18,768 nucleotides of DNA from DATBIO01 sp036556965. GTDB taxonomy: Bacteria > Acidobacteriota > Vicinamibacteria > Fen-336. Where the stretch lies: contig DATBIO010000045.1 of NCBI GenBank assembly GCA_036556965.1, forward strand, positions 1-18,768. Direction: 5' to 3'. Under the pieces are notes generated by a model, which was given only the letters and a program-made list of their open reading frames with translations, did not search any database and was not told the origin of the DNA. Below are positions 1 through 7,597 of the stretch, in pieces. How positions within the stretch are numbered: position 1 is the stretch's first letter; every line of letters begins with the position of its first letter. A program made the translations under genes and the position numbers.

Positions 1-56
1 TCGGAGGCGGGCCAGGGCCACGTGGCGTCGGGCCGCGCCTCCCCTTCTCACCTCCC

Positions 57-62
57 GGGAGG
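57..62 (+). promoter_or_regulatory. Ribosome binding site of the beta-propeller dehydrogenase gene
   Basis: GGGAGG lies six bases before the ATG at 69 and supports that start. The bases left of it (1-56) show no gene I can call. Confidence 0.6.
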
Positions 63-68
63 CACGAC

Positions 69-1442
69 ATGAGCGCCCACTCCCTGCGCTGGACCACGGG
101 CATGTCCCTGCTGGCCGCCTGCGCCGCGGCGCCCGCCTGCACCCGCGCCCAGCCGGCGACGGCGGCCGGCACGCCGGCTTCGGAAGCGCCGGTGAGCGTG
201 CGCGCGGGCTGCGAGGCCGGCAACGGCGGCCTCACCCTGCCCCCGGGCTTCTGCGCATCGGTCTTCGCGGAGGGCCTCGGCCACACCCGCCACCTGGCCG
301 CGGGCCCTGGAGGCGTGCTGTACGCGAACTCGTGGAGCAGCAAGTACACGCAGATGAAGAGCGTCCCCGGCGGCTACGTGGTCGCGCTGCGCGACGGCGA
401 CGGCGACGGCCGTGCCGAGCAGGTCGAGCGCTTCGGCAGCGTCCACCGGGACGGGAAGGCGGGGGGCGGGACGGGCATCGCCGTGCACGGCGACGCCCTC
501 TACGTGGAGGTGGACGACCGCATCGTGCGCTACCGCCTGGGGAGCGGGCTCAGGCCGGCGGGAGCGCCGGAGACCGTGCTGGGCGGCCTGCCCATGGACG
601 GGGACCATCCCATGCACCCCTTCGCCATCGCGCCCGACGGCAGCCTGTTCGTCAACTCCGGCTCCGCCTCCAACGCCTGCCAGGTCAAGAACCGGGCGCC
701 GCTCTCCCCCGGCCGCAAGCCGTGCGGCGAGCTGGCCACGCGCGCCGGCCTCTGGCAGTACGACGCGGCGGGAACGGGCCAGCGCTTCTCCGCCGCCGCG
801 CGCTACGCCACCGGGCTGCGCAATGCGGTGGCCCCGGCCGTCAACCCCGCGGACGGCGCGCTCTACGCGGCCGTGCACGGGCGCGACCAGCTCAGCGGCA
901 ACTGGCCGAAGCTCTACACCGAGGAGCAGAACAACGAGCTCCCGGCGGAGGTCTTCGCCCGCGTGGAGAAGGGCGACGACTTCGGCTGGCCGTACTGCTA
1001 CTACGACGCGACGCAGGGCAAGAACGTCCTCGCCCCGGAGTACGGCGGCGACGGCGGCAGGGCAGAGGGCGGGTGCGCGGGCAAGAAGCGGCCCGACGTG
1101 GCCTTCCCCGCCCACTGGGCGCCGGAGGCCACCGTCTTCTACTCCGCCTCCACCTTCCCCGCGAAGTACCAGGGCGGCGCCTTCGTGTCCTTCCACGGCT
1201 CCTGGAACCGGGCGCCCGCCCAAGCCGGGTTCCTGGTCGCCTACGTGCCCTTCGAGGCGGGCCGGCCCACGGGCCGCTACGAGGAGTTCGCCACCGGCTT
1301 CGCGGGGAAGGCACCACCCGCCGATCCCAAGCAGGCGGCGCACCGGCCGATGGGGCTGGCCGTGGGGCAGGACGGCGCCCTCTACGTCTCCGACGACGCG
1401 AAGGGACGGGTGTGGCGGATCGTCTACGCCGCCGGCTCCTGA
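69..1442 (+). CDS. Sorbosone dehydrogenase-type beta-propeller lipoprotein (PQQ-dependent sugar dehydrogenase family)
   Basis: A 457-aa predicted periplasmic or surface lipoprotein of the glucose/sorbosone dehydrogenase beta-propeller family. Members oxidise sugars or sugar aldehydes, usually with PQQ. A lipobox (LAAC, Cys18) follows a short hydrophobic segment, so lipid anchoring is likely. Family landmarks are a DHPMHPF segment near residue 178 followed by FVNSGS, a GLRN motif near residue 250, HGSWNR at about 376-381, and a closing block PMGLAVGQDGALYVSDDAKG near the C-terminus. The length fits the family. The ATG at 69 is supported by GGGAGG at 57-62, six bases upstream. The gene converges on the DUF5916 gene with only 12 nt between stops. 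Whether it binds PQQ and which substrate it uses cannot be read from sequence; many family members are uncharacterised. Confidence 0.85.
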   Translation: MSAHSLRWTTGMSLLAACAAAPACTRAQPATAAGTPASEAPVSVRAGCEAGNGGLTLPPGFCASVFAEGLGHTRHLAAGPGGVLYANSWSSKYTQMKSVPGGYVVALRDGDGDGRAEQVERFGSVHRDGKAGGGTGIAVHGDALYVEVDDRIVRYRLGSGLRPAGAPETVLGGLPMDGDHPMHPFAIAPDGSLFVNSGSASNACQVKNRAPLSPGRKPCGELATRAGLWQYDAAGTGQRFSAAARYATGLRNAVAPAVNPADGALYAAVHGRDQLSGNWPKLYTEEQNNELPAEVFARVEKGDDFGWPYCYYDATQGKNVLAPEYGGDGGRAEGGCAGKKRPDVAFPAHWAPEATVFYSASTFPAKYQGGAFVSFHGSWNRAPAQAGFLVAYVPFEAGRPTGRYEEFATGFAGKAPPADPKQAAHRPMGLAVGQDGALYVSDDAKGRVWRIVYAAGS

Positions 1443-1454
1443 GCGTCGCGCCGC

Positions 1455-3701
1455 TCAGCGCTGGATCGCATAGCTCAGCTTGACGAAGAAGGAGCGCTGG
1501 ACCCGGCGCAAGTCCTCGGCCTCGTCCAGCCCCCGCTCGTCCCCGTAGCCCACGAAGAGCGCGGTCTGCCAGTTCAGGCGGTAGCTGAAGAGGGCCGATC
1601 CGGAGAAGCCGGCCTCGCGCGCCGCCACCGGGAAGGGGTAGAGGGACGGATCGTTCTCCGTGTTCAGGTATTGGCCGATGAGGCGGAGGAAGGCCCGCGC
1701 GTTGAAGCTCCAGGTGGCCTTCAGCCGCTGGACGTCCGCGGTGAACAGGCGCGCCTTGGGCCCGCCCGCGGTGGGCACGTCGAGCCAGCGCCGCGCGGCC
1801 ACCAGGTCGAAGGTGAGGTGGGGATCGGGCCGGATGCTGGCCGTGACCTGGACGGAGGCCCCCGTCCCCACGCGTCCCCCCTCGACGTCGATGTCCTCGC
1901 CCACGAAGCCCTGCACGACGACGCGCGGGATCGCGCGCGACGGGTCGAGCTGCAGGAAGTAGGAGAGCTGGGTGCTGGAGAGGTTGCGGCCCCCCGCGGG
2001 CGCGCGCTCGAACTCGAGGTTCGCCTCCAGGGCCAGGTTCTTGCCCCCCTGGATGAAGACGCCAGGGAACACCCGCTGCGCCACCAGCTCGCCCTCGCGG
2101 TCCACCGCGTACTCCACCTGTCCGTAGGGACGGACGAGGCGGAGGAAGCCCTCGGGCCAGAAGCTGTAGCCCGCTTCGGCCTCGCCCTGGCGGTAGCCGA
2201 CCTGCGGCACGAAGCCCTGGTCGTCGCGGAAGCCGTCGCCGAAGTCACGGTACTCCGCGCCGTAGCTCCAGGTGCGCGTGTCGTGGTCCCAGTCGAGGGA
2301 GAGGGCGTGCCCGCCCAGGTAGCGGCCGTCCCACTCCGCGGCCAGGTCGGGACGCACGGGCGTGCGGGTGTCCCCCCACAGGAGCTGTCCCGTGATGCGG
2401 TCGCGGGCGGACCGCCACTGGAAGTCGGGGCCCGCCACCCAGTTGTGCCCGCCCCCGTCGATGACGCGCCCCGTGGCCACGACGCCCACGAACGAGCGGC
2501 CCAGGTCGTGGCGCACGCGCCCGATCCCCACCCAGGACTCGTAGTCCTGCGCGGCGAAGCCGGAGGAGAGGGGGCCGGGCAGGACCACGAGCCCGCCCCC
2601 CCGGTCGTGGGAGACGAGGCCGGTGTAGGAGGACCGTCCGCGCTTGCCCGTGAGGCGCAGCCCCCCCCGCGGCGACGTGATGGTGCGCGAGTAGACGGCC
2701 TGGATGGGGGTGGCGAAGAGGTCCACGCCCTCCAGGAAGAAGGGCCGCTTCTCGGGGTAGAAGAGGGCGAACCGCTCGTTGGTGGCGATCTGGGCCACGT
2801 CCGCCTCCACCTGCGAGAAGTCGGGGTTCACCGTGAGGTCCAGGGCGCTCTCGGCGCTGGGCGTCCACTTCAGGTCGAGCCCCGCGTCGGCCTCGCCCTC
2901 GCCGTCGCCCAAGGGCTCCCCCGCCGCCGACGCCTCGGCCACGTGCTGGCCCGTCGCGTAGGGAACGAACAGCAGGCTGCTCGCCGTGGGCAGCCCCCTG
3001 AGCCCCGTGAGGGTGGCAAGGTGGCAGACGTAGCAGTTGGAGCCGCGCGGCTCCGGCGTGCTGTAGATCGCATAGCGGAACTCGCGCGGGTAGTTCCGCC
3101 AGATGCGGATGCCCCAGTCCTGCGGGTCCGCGGACGGGTAGCGCAGGGTGGAGAACGGGACGCGCAGCTCGGCCTGCCAGCCCTCGGCGGTGATGCGCGC
3201 CGCCGAGTCGTAGTAGAAGTCGGGCGAGAAGTCCTCGCTGAAGTTGGCGTCCGAGAAGACGGCGTCGCCCTGGATGCCGCGGGGGTTGACGCGCAGCTCC
3301 ACCGCGGAGCGGCGGTCGTTGCGCGTGTCCAGGAATATGGCCACGTTGTCGTCCGTGCCCAGCACGTTGTCGCGCTCGACGAACGGGGCGCGGATGCGGC
3401 CCGGATCGGGGTCGAGGCACTTCACCGCGATGTAGAAGTACCCCTCGTCGTAGGCCACCCAGGCCACCGTCCCGACGGGGGGCTCGAGGTTGTCCCCCGG
3501 CTGCGTCTCGTAGAAGCGGTCGATGGCCGCCGCCCCCTGCCAGCCGGGGTCGTCGAGCAGGCCGTCCACGGTGATGGGGCCCGCGGCCCGCTGGACGCTC
3601 AGCGGGGGCGGGGGCGCGGGCGGCGCGGGCGTGGCCGCCGCCTCCTGGGCCGCCGCCCGCGCGGCCGCGCAGAGGGTCGCCGCCAGGCAGAGCGTTCGCA
3701 T
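1455..3701 (-). CDS. DUF5916 outer-membrane protein with CBM9-like N-terminal domain and a CxxCH motif
   Basis: A 748-aa exported protein. Residues 1-19 form a short signal peptide ending in ARAAAQ. Residues about 40-215 resemble the CBM9-like beta-sandwich (ITVDGLLDDPGW near the start). From about 230 onward the protein has the alternating pattern of an outer-membrane beta-barrel. The DUF5916 hallmark, with NPDFSQVEAD, NERFALFYPEKRPFF and LEG, lies at about 290-325. The function of this family is not established; carbohydrate or glycoconjugate binding at the outer membrane is a guess from the CBM9-like domain. Unusual here is CYVCH at residues 223-227 (bases 3021-3035), between the two domains. 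It matches the c-type haem attachment motif. The only other mature-protein cysteine I noticed is Cys95. The ATG at 3701 is chosen because it directly precedes the signal peptide; no clear Shine-Dalgarno sequence is seen. The gene is divergent from the permease. Confidence 0.88.
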   Translation of the reverse strand: MRTLCLAATLCAAARAAAQEAAATPAPPAPPPPLSVQRAAGPITVDGLLDDPGWQGAAAIDRFYETQPGDNLEPPVGTVAWVAYDEGYFYIAVKCLDPDPGRIRAPFVERDNVLGTDDNVAIFLDTRNDRRSAVELRVNPRGIQGDAVFSDANFSEDFSPDFYYDSAARITAEGWQAELRVPFSTLRYPSADPQDWGIRIWRNYPREFRYAIYSTPEPRGSNCYVCHLATLTGLRGLPTASSLLFVPYATGQHVAEASAAGEPLGDGEGEADAGLDLKWTPSAESALDLTVNPDFSQVEADVAQIATNERFALFYPEKRPFFLEGVDLFATPIQAVYSRTITSPRGGLRLTGKRGRSSYTGLVSHDRGGGLVVLPGPLSSGFAAQDYESWVGIGRVRHDLGRSFVGVVATGRVIDGGGHNWVAGPDFQWRSARDRITGQLLWGDTRTPVRPDLAAEWDGRYLGGHALSLDWDHDTRTWSYGAEYRDFGDGFRDDQGFVPQVGYRQGEAEAGYSFWPEGFLRLVRPYGQVEYAVDREGELVAQRVFPGVFIQGGKNLALEANLEFERAPAGGRNLSSTQLSYFLQLDPSRAIPRVVVQGFVGEDIDVEGGRVGTGASVQVTASIRPDPHLTFDLVAARRWLDVPTAGGPKARLFTADVQRLKATWSFNARAFLRLIGQYLNTENDPSLYPFPVAAREAGFSGSALFSYRLNWQTALFVGYGDERGLDEAEDLRRVQRSFFVKLSYAIQR

Positions 3702-3767
3702 GAAGATGGGACGCCGCCCGCCGGCGGAAGGTTCCGCCCGCCCAGGCCCTCGCCGCCGCCCCATAGC

Positions 3768-3776
3768 TGCTAGCAT
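3768..3776 (+). promoter_or_regulatory. Candidate extended -10 promoter of the permease operon
   Basis: TGCTAGCAT fits the extended -10 pattern TGnTAnnnT. Transcription would start near 3783, about three bases before the GTG at 3786. No Shine-Dalgarno sequence precedes that GTG, so the message could be nearly leaderless. No convincing -35 is present, as is common for extended -10 promoters. It lies in the 84-nt spacer between the divergent DUF5916 and permease genes. This is sequence inference only. Confidence 0.4.
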
Positions 3777-3785
3777 CCCCGACCC

Positions 3786-5138
3786 GTGGCCCCCGTCAGC
3801 GCGGCGCTCGACCGCATCTTCGCACTCCGCGCGCGGGGCGCCACCGTAGCCGGCGAGATGCGCGGCGGGGCCGTCACCTTCGTCACCATGTCGTACATCG
3901 TCTTCGTGCAGCCGGCCGTGCTCTCCCGCCACGCGGGCATGGACTTCGGCGCGGTCATGGCCGCCACCTGCATCTCCGCGGCGCTGGCCACCCTGGTCAT
4001 GGGCCTGTGGGCAAACTACCCCATCGCCCAGGCCCCCCTCATGGGCGAGAACTTCTTTTTCGCCATCAGCGTGGTGGCGGTGACGGGCGTGCCCTGGCCT
4101 ACCGCGCTGGGCGTGGTCTTCCTCTCCGGCGTCCTCTTCCTGGCCCTGACCCTGCTCCGCCTGCGCGAGGCCATCCTCGACGCCGTGCCCGCCTCGCTCA
4201 AGGCGGCCATCGCCGCGGGCCTCGGCATCTTCGTGGCCTTCATCGGGCTCACCGAGGCGGGGATCGTGGCCAAGGCGCCCGCGCCCGGCGCCTACGTGCA
4301 GATGGGCGACCTCGGCCGGCCGTGGGCCCTCGTCGCCCTCGCGGGCCTCGGCATCACCGCCGCCCTCCTCGCGCGCGCCGTCCGCGGCGCGTTCCTGATC
4401 GGCATGGGCGCGTGCACCCTCCTCGCCCTGGCCGCCGGGCTGGTACGGCCCGCGGGCCTCGTGGCCTGGCCGCCGTCGCTGGCCCCCACCTTCATGAGGA
4501 TGGACGTGGTGGGCGCGCTCCGCCACCTCGACCTGGTGCTCGTCTTCCTCTTCATGCTCGTCTTCGACACCGTGGGCACGCTCATCGGCGTTGGGGAGCA
4601 GGCGGGCCTGATGGTGGACGGGAAGCTCCCACGCGCCGACCGCGCCATGCTCTCCGACGCCGTGGGCACGGTGGCGGGGGCGGCCCTGGGCACCTCCACC
4701 GTCTCCAGCTACATCGAGAGCGCGAGCGGCGTGGCCGACGGCGCCCGCACCGGCCTCGCCAACGTGGCCACCGCCGCCCTCTTCCTCCTCGCCCTCTTCT
4801 TCGCGCCCGTGGTGGCCCTCGTCGGCGGCGGCATCGTCCACGACGGCCTGGCCTACCACCCCATCACGGCGCCCGCCGTCGTCCTGGTGGGCAGCTTCAT
4901 GATGGGGCACGTGGGCCGCGTGCGCTGGAGCGACCCCACGGAGGCCATCCCCGCCTTCGCCGTCCTCACCCTCATCCCCTTCACCTTCAACATCGCGCAC
5001 GGCGTGGCGGCGGGCATCGTGGCCCACGTCCTGGCCAAGGCGGCCGCGGGCCGCGGGCGCGAGGTCTCCCGGCTGATGTGGGCACTGGCCGTGTCCATCG
5101 TCCTCGCCTACGTCGCGCTGCCCCGCCTCCGGCATTGA
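3786..5138 (+). CDS. NCS2-family AzgA-type purine (adenine/guanine/hypoxanthine) permease
   Basis: A 450-aa polytopic inner-membrane transporter of the AzgA branch of the nucleobase:cation symporter-2 (NCS2) superfamily, which imports purine bases with protons. Recognisable signatures are the N-terminal RGGAVTFVTMSYIVFVQP, ANYPIAQAPLMGENFFF, FDTVGTLIGVGEQAGL in the middle, and GTSTVSSYIESASGVADG, the strongly conserved substrate-site region of this branch. About 12-14 hydrophobic segments fill the sequence and the length is normal. The start is GTG at 3786; there is no ribosome site, but an extended -10 lies just upstream. The stop codon shares the four bases TTGA with the start of the glycosyltransferase, so the two genes are probably translationally coupled. 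The pairing with sugar-modification genes is unexpected for a purine importer. Exact base specificity is not determinable. Confidence 0.93.
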   Translation: MAPVSAALDRIFALRARGATVAGEMRGGAVTFVTMSYIVFVQPAVLSRHAGMDFGAVMAATCISAALATLVMGLWANYPIAQAPLMGENFFFAISVVAVTGVPWPTALGVVFLSGVLFLALTLLRLREAILDAVPASLKAAIAAGLGIFVAFIGLTEAGIVAKAPAPGAYVQMGDLGRPWALVALAGLGITAALLARAVRGAFLIGMGACTLLALAAGLVRPAGLVAWPPSLAPTFMRMDVVGALRHLDLVLVFLFMLVFDTVGTLIGVGEQAGLMVDGKLPRADRAMLSDAVGTVAGAALGTSTVSSYIESASGVADGARTGLANVATAALFLLALFFAPVVALVGGGIVHDGLAYHPITAPAVVLVGSFMMGHVGRVRWSDPTEAIPAFAVLTLIPFTFNIAHGVAAGIVAHVLAKAAAGRGREVSRLMWALAVSIVLAYVALPRLRH

Positions 5139-5971
5139 GCCGCCCGCTGGTCGAGCTGATCCTCCCCACCCACTGCCGGCCCCACAGCCTGCCCTACGCG
5201 GTGGAGGCGGTGCGGCGCCAGACGGTGGCCGACTTCCGCCTGCACGTGATCGGGGACGGCGCCGGCGAGGCCACGGAGGCGGTGGTACGGGCGGTGGGCG
5301 ACCCGCGCGTGGCGTACCACGCCTTCCCCAAGGCCCCCGGCTTCGGGATCGCCAGCCGCAACGCCGTCCTGCGCACGCTCACCGCTCCCTACGTGGCCTA
5401 TGCCACCGACGACGACCTGCTCTTCCCCGACCACCTCGAGCGGGGCCTGCGCGCGCTCGAGGCGTCGGGCCGGGAGCTGGTCGTCTCCAGGCCGGCCCAC
5501 GTGGCCTATCCCGGCGAGTTCGACGCGCATTTCTTCGCCTTCGCCTGGCGCCGCGTGCCCTTCCGGCGGACGCTGCGCCGCTGGTTCTCCGGGTCGACCA
5601 CCTACGTCCACCGCCGCACGCTCTTCGCCCGCATGGGCTACTGGGACGAGACCCTCTCGCGCTTCATCGACCGCGAGTTCGGCCGCCGGGCCTGGCGCGC
5701 CGGCCTCGCCGCCTACGGCGACGACATCACCGTGCTCCGCTTCTACGCGCGCCACTGGGACCACCGCTACGCCTCGCTGTCCGAGCCCCCGCAGAAGCGG
5801 TTCCTGGAGCGGCTGGGCGACCCCGCCTGGGTGGCGGAGGCGCGGGCGGCGGCGCGGCGCCCGCCCGGCCTGGCCGTGCGCGCGCGCCAGTGGGCGGACC
5901 TCGCGCGCTTCGCCTTCGGCTCCGGGCCCCGGCTGCTGCGCTACGCCGCCGAACGGCGCCGCCGGGCGTGA
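5135..5971 (+). CDS. GT2-like (GT-A fold) glycosyltransferase
   Basis: A 278-aa predicted cytoplasmic glycosyltransferase that would move a sugar from a nucleotide-sugar donor to an unknown acceptor. The N-terminus LVELILPTHCRPHSL is the first strand and nucleotide-binding loop of a GT-A family 2 fold. YATDDDLLFPDH (Asp92-94) is the metal- and donor-binding DxD-type motif. The segment after about residue 160 (MGYWDETLSRFIDREFGRR) matches the acceptor-side region, with an ED-like acidic position. The C-terminus is basic and lacks a clear membrane helix. TTG at 5135 is the only start that keeps the first beta strand; it overlaps the permease stop as TTGA, and the gene's own stop overlaps the next start as GTGA. 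The neighbouring oxidoreductase and RmlC-like epimerase suggest a role in attaching a modified sugar. Donor and acceptor are unknown. Confidence 0.85.
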   Translation: MSRPLVELILPTHCRPHSLPYAVEAVRRQTVADFRLHVIGDGAGEATEAVVRAVGDPRVAYHAFPKAPGFGIASRNAVLRTLTAPYVAYATDDDLLFPDHLERGLRALEASGRELVVSRPAHVAYPGEFDAHFFAFAWRRVPFRRTLRRWFSGSTTYVHRRTLFARMGYWDETLSRFIDREFGRRAWRAGLAAYGDDITVLRFYARHWDHRYASLSEPPQKRFLERLGDPAWVAEARAAARRPPGLAVRARQWADLARFAFGSGPRLLRYAAERRRRA

Positions 5972-6864
5972 GCGGCCCCCTCGTCGGCCTGGTGGGGTGC
6001 GGGGAGTGGGGCCGCCTCATCCTGCGCGACCTGCGCGCGCTCGGCTGCACGGTGGCGGTGGTGGCGCGCTCGGAAGAGAGCGCCGCCCGGGCGCGGGTGG
6101 GAGGGGCGCAGGCCGTGGTGGGCGACGTGGCGGCCCTGCCGGAGGTGGCGGGGGTGGTGGTGGCCGTGCCCACCGCCGTGCATGCCCAGGCCATCGAGGC
6201 CGCGCTTCCCCGCGGCGTGCCCGTGTTCGTGGAGAAGCCGCTCTGCCCCGGCGTGGAGGACGCGCGCCGCCTGTGCGCCGCCGCCGGCGACCGCGTCTTC
6301 GTCATGGACAAGTGGCGCTACCACCCGGGGGTGGAGGCGCTGCGCGACATCGCCCGCGCCGGCGAGCTGGGCGCGGTGCGGGGGCTCCGGACCACCCGCG
6401 TGCAGTGGGGCAACCGCCACGCGGACGTGGACGCGGTGTGGATCCTCGCTCCGCACGACCTCAGCATCGGGCAGGAGATCCTGGGCGGCGTGCCCGAGCC
6501 GCGCGCGGCGGTGGCGGAGGGGACGGCCGCGCGGCTGGAGGGCATGGTGGCCCTGCTGGGCCACGAACCCTGGCAGGTGCTGGAGGTCTCGGCCCGCCAC
6601 GCCCAGTTCCGGCGCGAGGTGCGGCTGCACTGCGCGGAGGGGGTGGCCGTGCTCGACGACGGCTGGGCCGATTCGCTCCTCGTGGCGCGCGGCGACGGGA
6701 GCCGCGAGCGGCGGCCGCTGCCCGCCGGGCTCCCGCTCCTGCGCGAGCTGCGGGCCTTCGTGGAGCACCTGGGGGGAGGTCCCCCTCCGCGCAGCAGCGC
6801 CGCCGAGGCCCTGGCCGTGGTGGAAGCGATCGCGCGCCTGCGCGCGCTGGCCGGCTACGCCTGA
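5968..6864 (+). CDS. Gfo/Idh/MocA family NAD(P)-dependent oxidoreductase
   Basis: A 298-aa oxidoreductase. The N-terminal Rossmann fold begins VGLVGCGEWG (glycine loop at residues 10-15). The family motif EKP is at residues 89-91, where the lysine is the usual catalytic residue. A His-Asp pair (APHDLS, His163/Asp164) matches the second active-site motif. The C-terminal part is the alpha/beta dimerisation and substrate domain. The length is slightly short for the family (commonly 320-400). Relatives oxidise or reduce sugars, inositols and nucleotide-sugars. Beside a glycosyltransferase and an RmlC-like epimerase, a nucleotide-sugar 3-oxidase or ketoreductase role is plausible, but that is inference. 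The GTG start at 5968 overlaps the upstream stop (GTGA). The 3' end overlaps the convergent epimerase gene by 10 nt. Confidence 0.9.
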   Translation: MSGPLVGLVGCGEWGRLILRDLRALGCTVAVVARSEESAARARVGGAQAVVGDVAALPEVAGVVVAVPTAVHAQAIEAALPRGVPVFVEKPLCPGVEDARRLCAAAGDRVFVMDKWRYHPGVEALRDIARAGELGAVRGLRTTRVQWGNRHADVDAVWILAPHDLSIGQEILGGVPEPRAAVAEGTAARLEGMVALLGHEPWQVLEVSARHAQFRREVRLHCAEGVAVLDDGWADSLLVARGDGSRERRPLPAGLPLLRELRAFVEHLGGGPPPRSSAAEALAVVEAIARLRALAGYA

Positions 6865-7406
6865 GGGGCGCGAGCCAGGGCCCCGCGCAGCTCCGTCAGC
6901 CCGCGGAGCGCGCGGTCGCGCGCGCTCACGTGGCGCGGCGTCTCCGGCCACGGCATGCCCAGCTCGGGGTCGTCCCAGCGGCAGCCGAGGTCGTCCGCGG
7001 GGTCGAAGTAGCGCGAGACCGCGTAGACGTGCACGGAGTCCACCGGGTAGTAGAAGCCGTGGGCCACGCCCGGGGGGATGAACAGGGCCTGCACGCGCGG
7101 CGCCTCGAACTCCACGGCCATGGCGCTCGCTTCGCCGCCCGGGCGCAGGTCGCGCAGGCAGACCGTCATCCGCCCCTCGACCAGCATCAGGTAGTCGCTG
7201 TGCCGGGAGTGCACGTGCACGCCGCGCAGCGTGCCCGCGCGCGACCGCACCAGGTTCCACTGGACGGGCCGCAGGCCGACCGCCCACTCCTCGCGGAAGA
7301 CCTCCGTGAACGACCCGCGCTCGTCGGCATGGCTGGTGAAGGTCATGAGGCGTACCCCGGGGGGGAGCGCCAGGAGCGGCGCGGGGTCGAGGAGCACGCC
7401 CGTCAT
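6855..7406 (-). CDS. RmlC-like dTDP-4-dehydrorhamnose 3,5-epimerase family cupin
   Basis: A 183-aa cupin, the size of RmlC, the enzyme that epimerises dTDP-4-keto-6-deoxyglucose on the way to dTDP-L-rhamnose. Visible family features are LRGVHVH, with His64 at the position of the catalytic histidine; a GFYYPVDSVHVYAVSRYFDP segment with candidate active-site tyrosines Tyr128/Tyr133; WDDPELGMPWP at about 144-154; and SARD, whose Asp164 matches the His-Asp dyad partner. The region after the histidine (HSRHSDYLMLVEG) differs from textbook RmlC, and the usual lysine after the catalytic tyrosine is alanine, so a 3-epimerase or related NDP-sugar isomerase is possible. No RmlA, RmlB or RmlD gene is in the window. 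The ATG at 7406 lacks a Shine-Dalgarno sequence but has TATAAT just upstream. The gene ends inside the convergent oxidoreductase gene. Confidence 0.82.
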   Translation of the reverse strand: MTGVLLDPAPLLALPPGVRLMTFTSHADERGSFTEVFREEWAVGLRPVQWNLVRSRAGTLRGVHVHSRHSDYLMLVEGRMTVCLRDLRPGGEASAMAVEFEAPRVQALFIPPGVAHGFYYPVDSVHVYAVSRYFDPADDLGCRWDDPELGMPWPETPRHVSARDRALRGLTELRGALARAPQA

Positions 7407-7417
7407 GAGGATGCGCG

Positions 7418-7423
7418 ATTATA
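7418..7423 (-). promoter_or_regulatory. Candidate -10 box (TATAAT) of the RmlC-like gene
   Basis: A perfect TATAAT on the minus strand, conspicuous in such GC-rich DNA, ends 11 bases before the ATG at 7406. Transcription would start around 7411, leaving a leader of only about five bases. This fits the missing ribosome binding site. No good -35 hexamer is found at 16-19 bp spacing. Confidence 0.5.
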
Positions 7424-7546
7424 GGGCGTCCGCCGCGCGATACCCTCGTCCGGGAAGCCGGTGCGTCCCGAGCGGAGGGGTCGGTGGTCAAAGGTGGCCG
7501 CCCGCGCGCACGGCCCCCCAGCATCACGGAGGCGCGGAACGCAGCA

Positions 7547-7580
7547 CGGCCGGCAACCCGGGAGCCCGGGCTGCCGGCCG
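7547..7580. terminator. Strong inverted repeat downstream of the secreted-protein gene
   Basis: Two 16-base arms (7547-7562 and 7565-7580) pair with one mismatch around a two-base centre; the innermost pairs would open to form the loop. The repeat starts 18 bases beyond the stop of the minus-strand gene ending at 7598. That is a good terminator position, but no T-rich tract follows on either strand, so it would be a non-canonical terminator or an mRNA-stabilising hairpin. The rest of the 7407-7597 spacer holds the RmlC-like promoter candidate and nothing else I recognise. Confidence 0.5.
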
Positions 7581-7597
7581 CGTCTTGACCGCGCCTG

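Noticed and set aside
1..72. A short plus-strand frame ending TGA at 70-72, overlapping the first ATG as ATGA, possibly the tail of an upstream gene.
   Set aside because: Only 23 codons are visible, the last ones carry A/T third positions unlike coding DNA here, and no motif can be recognised.
1671..3773. A 700-codon plus-strand frame opposite the DUF5916 gene.
   Set aside because: Its composition is repetitive (Arg, Gly, Ala, Val, His) with no domain, and it mirrors the strongly supported minus-strand gene.
1455..5135. A 1226-codon minus-strand frame covering the DUF5916 gene and the antisense of the permease.
   Set aside because: Only the part below 3701 has a signal peptide and family motifs. 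The rest is the antisense shadow of the permease, low in hydrophobic structure and rich in His, Gly, Glu and Asp, as expected for complementary GC-rich codons.
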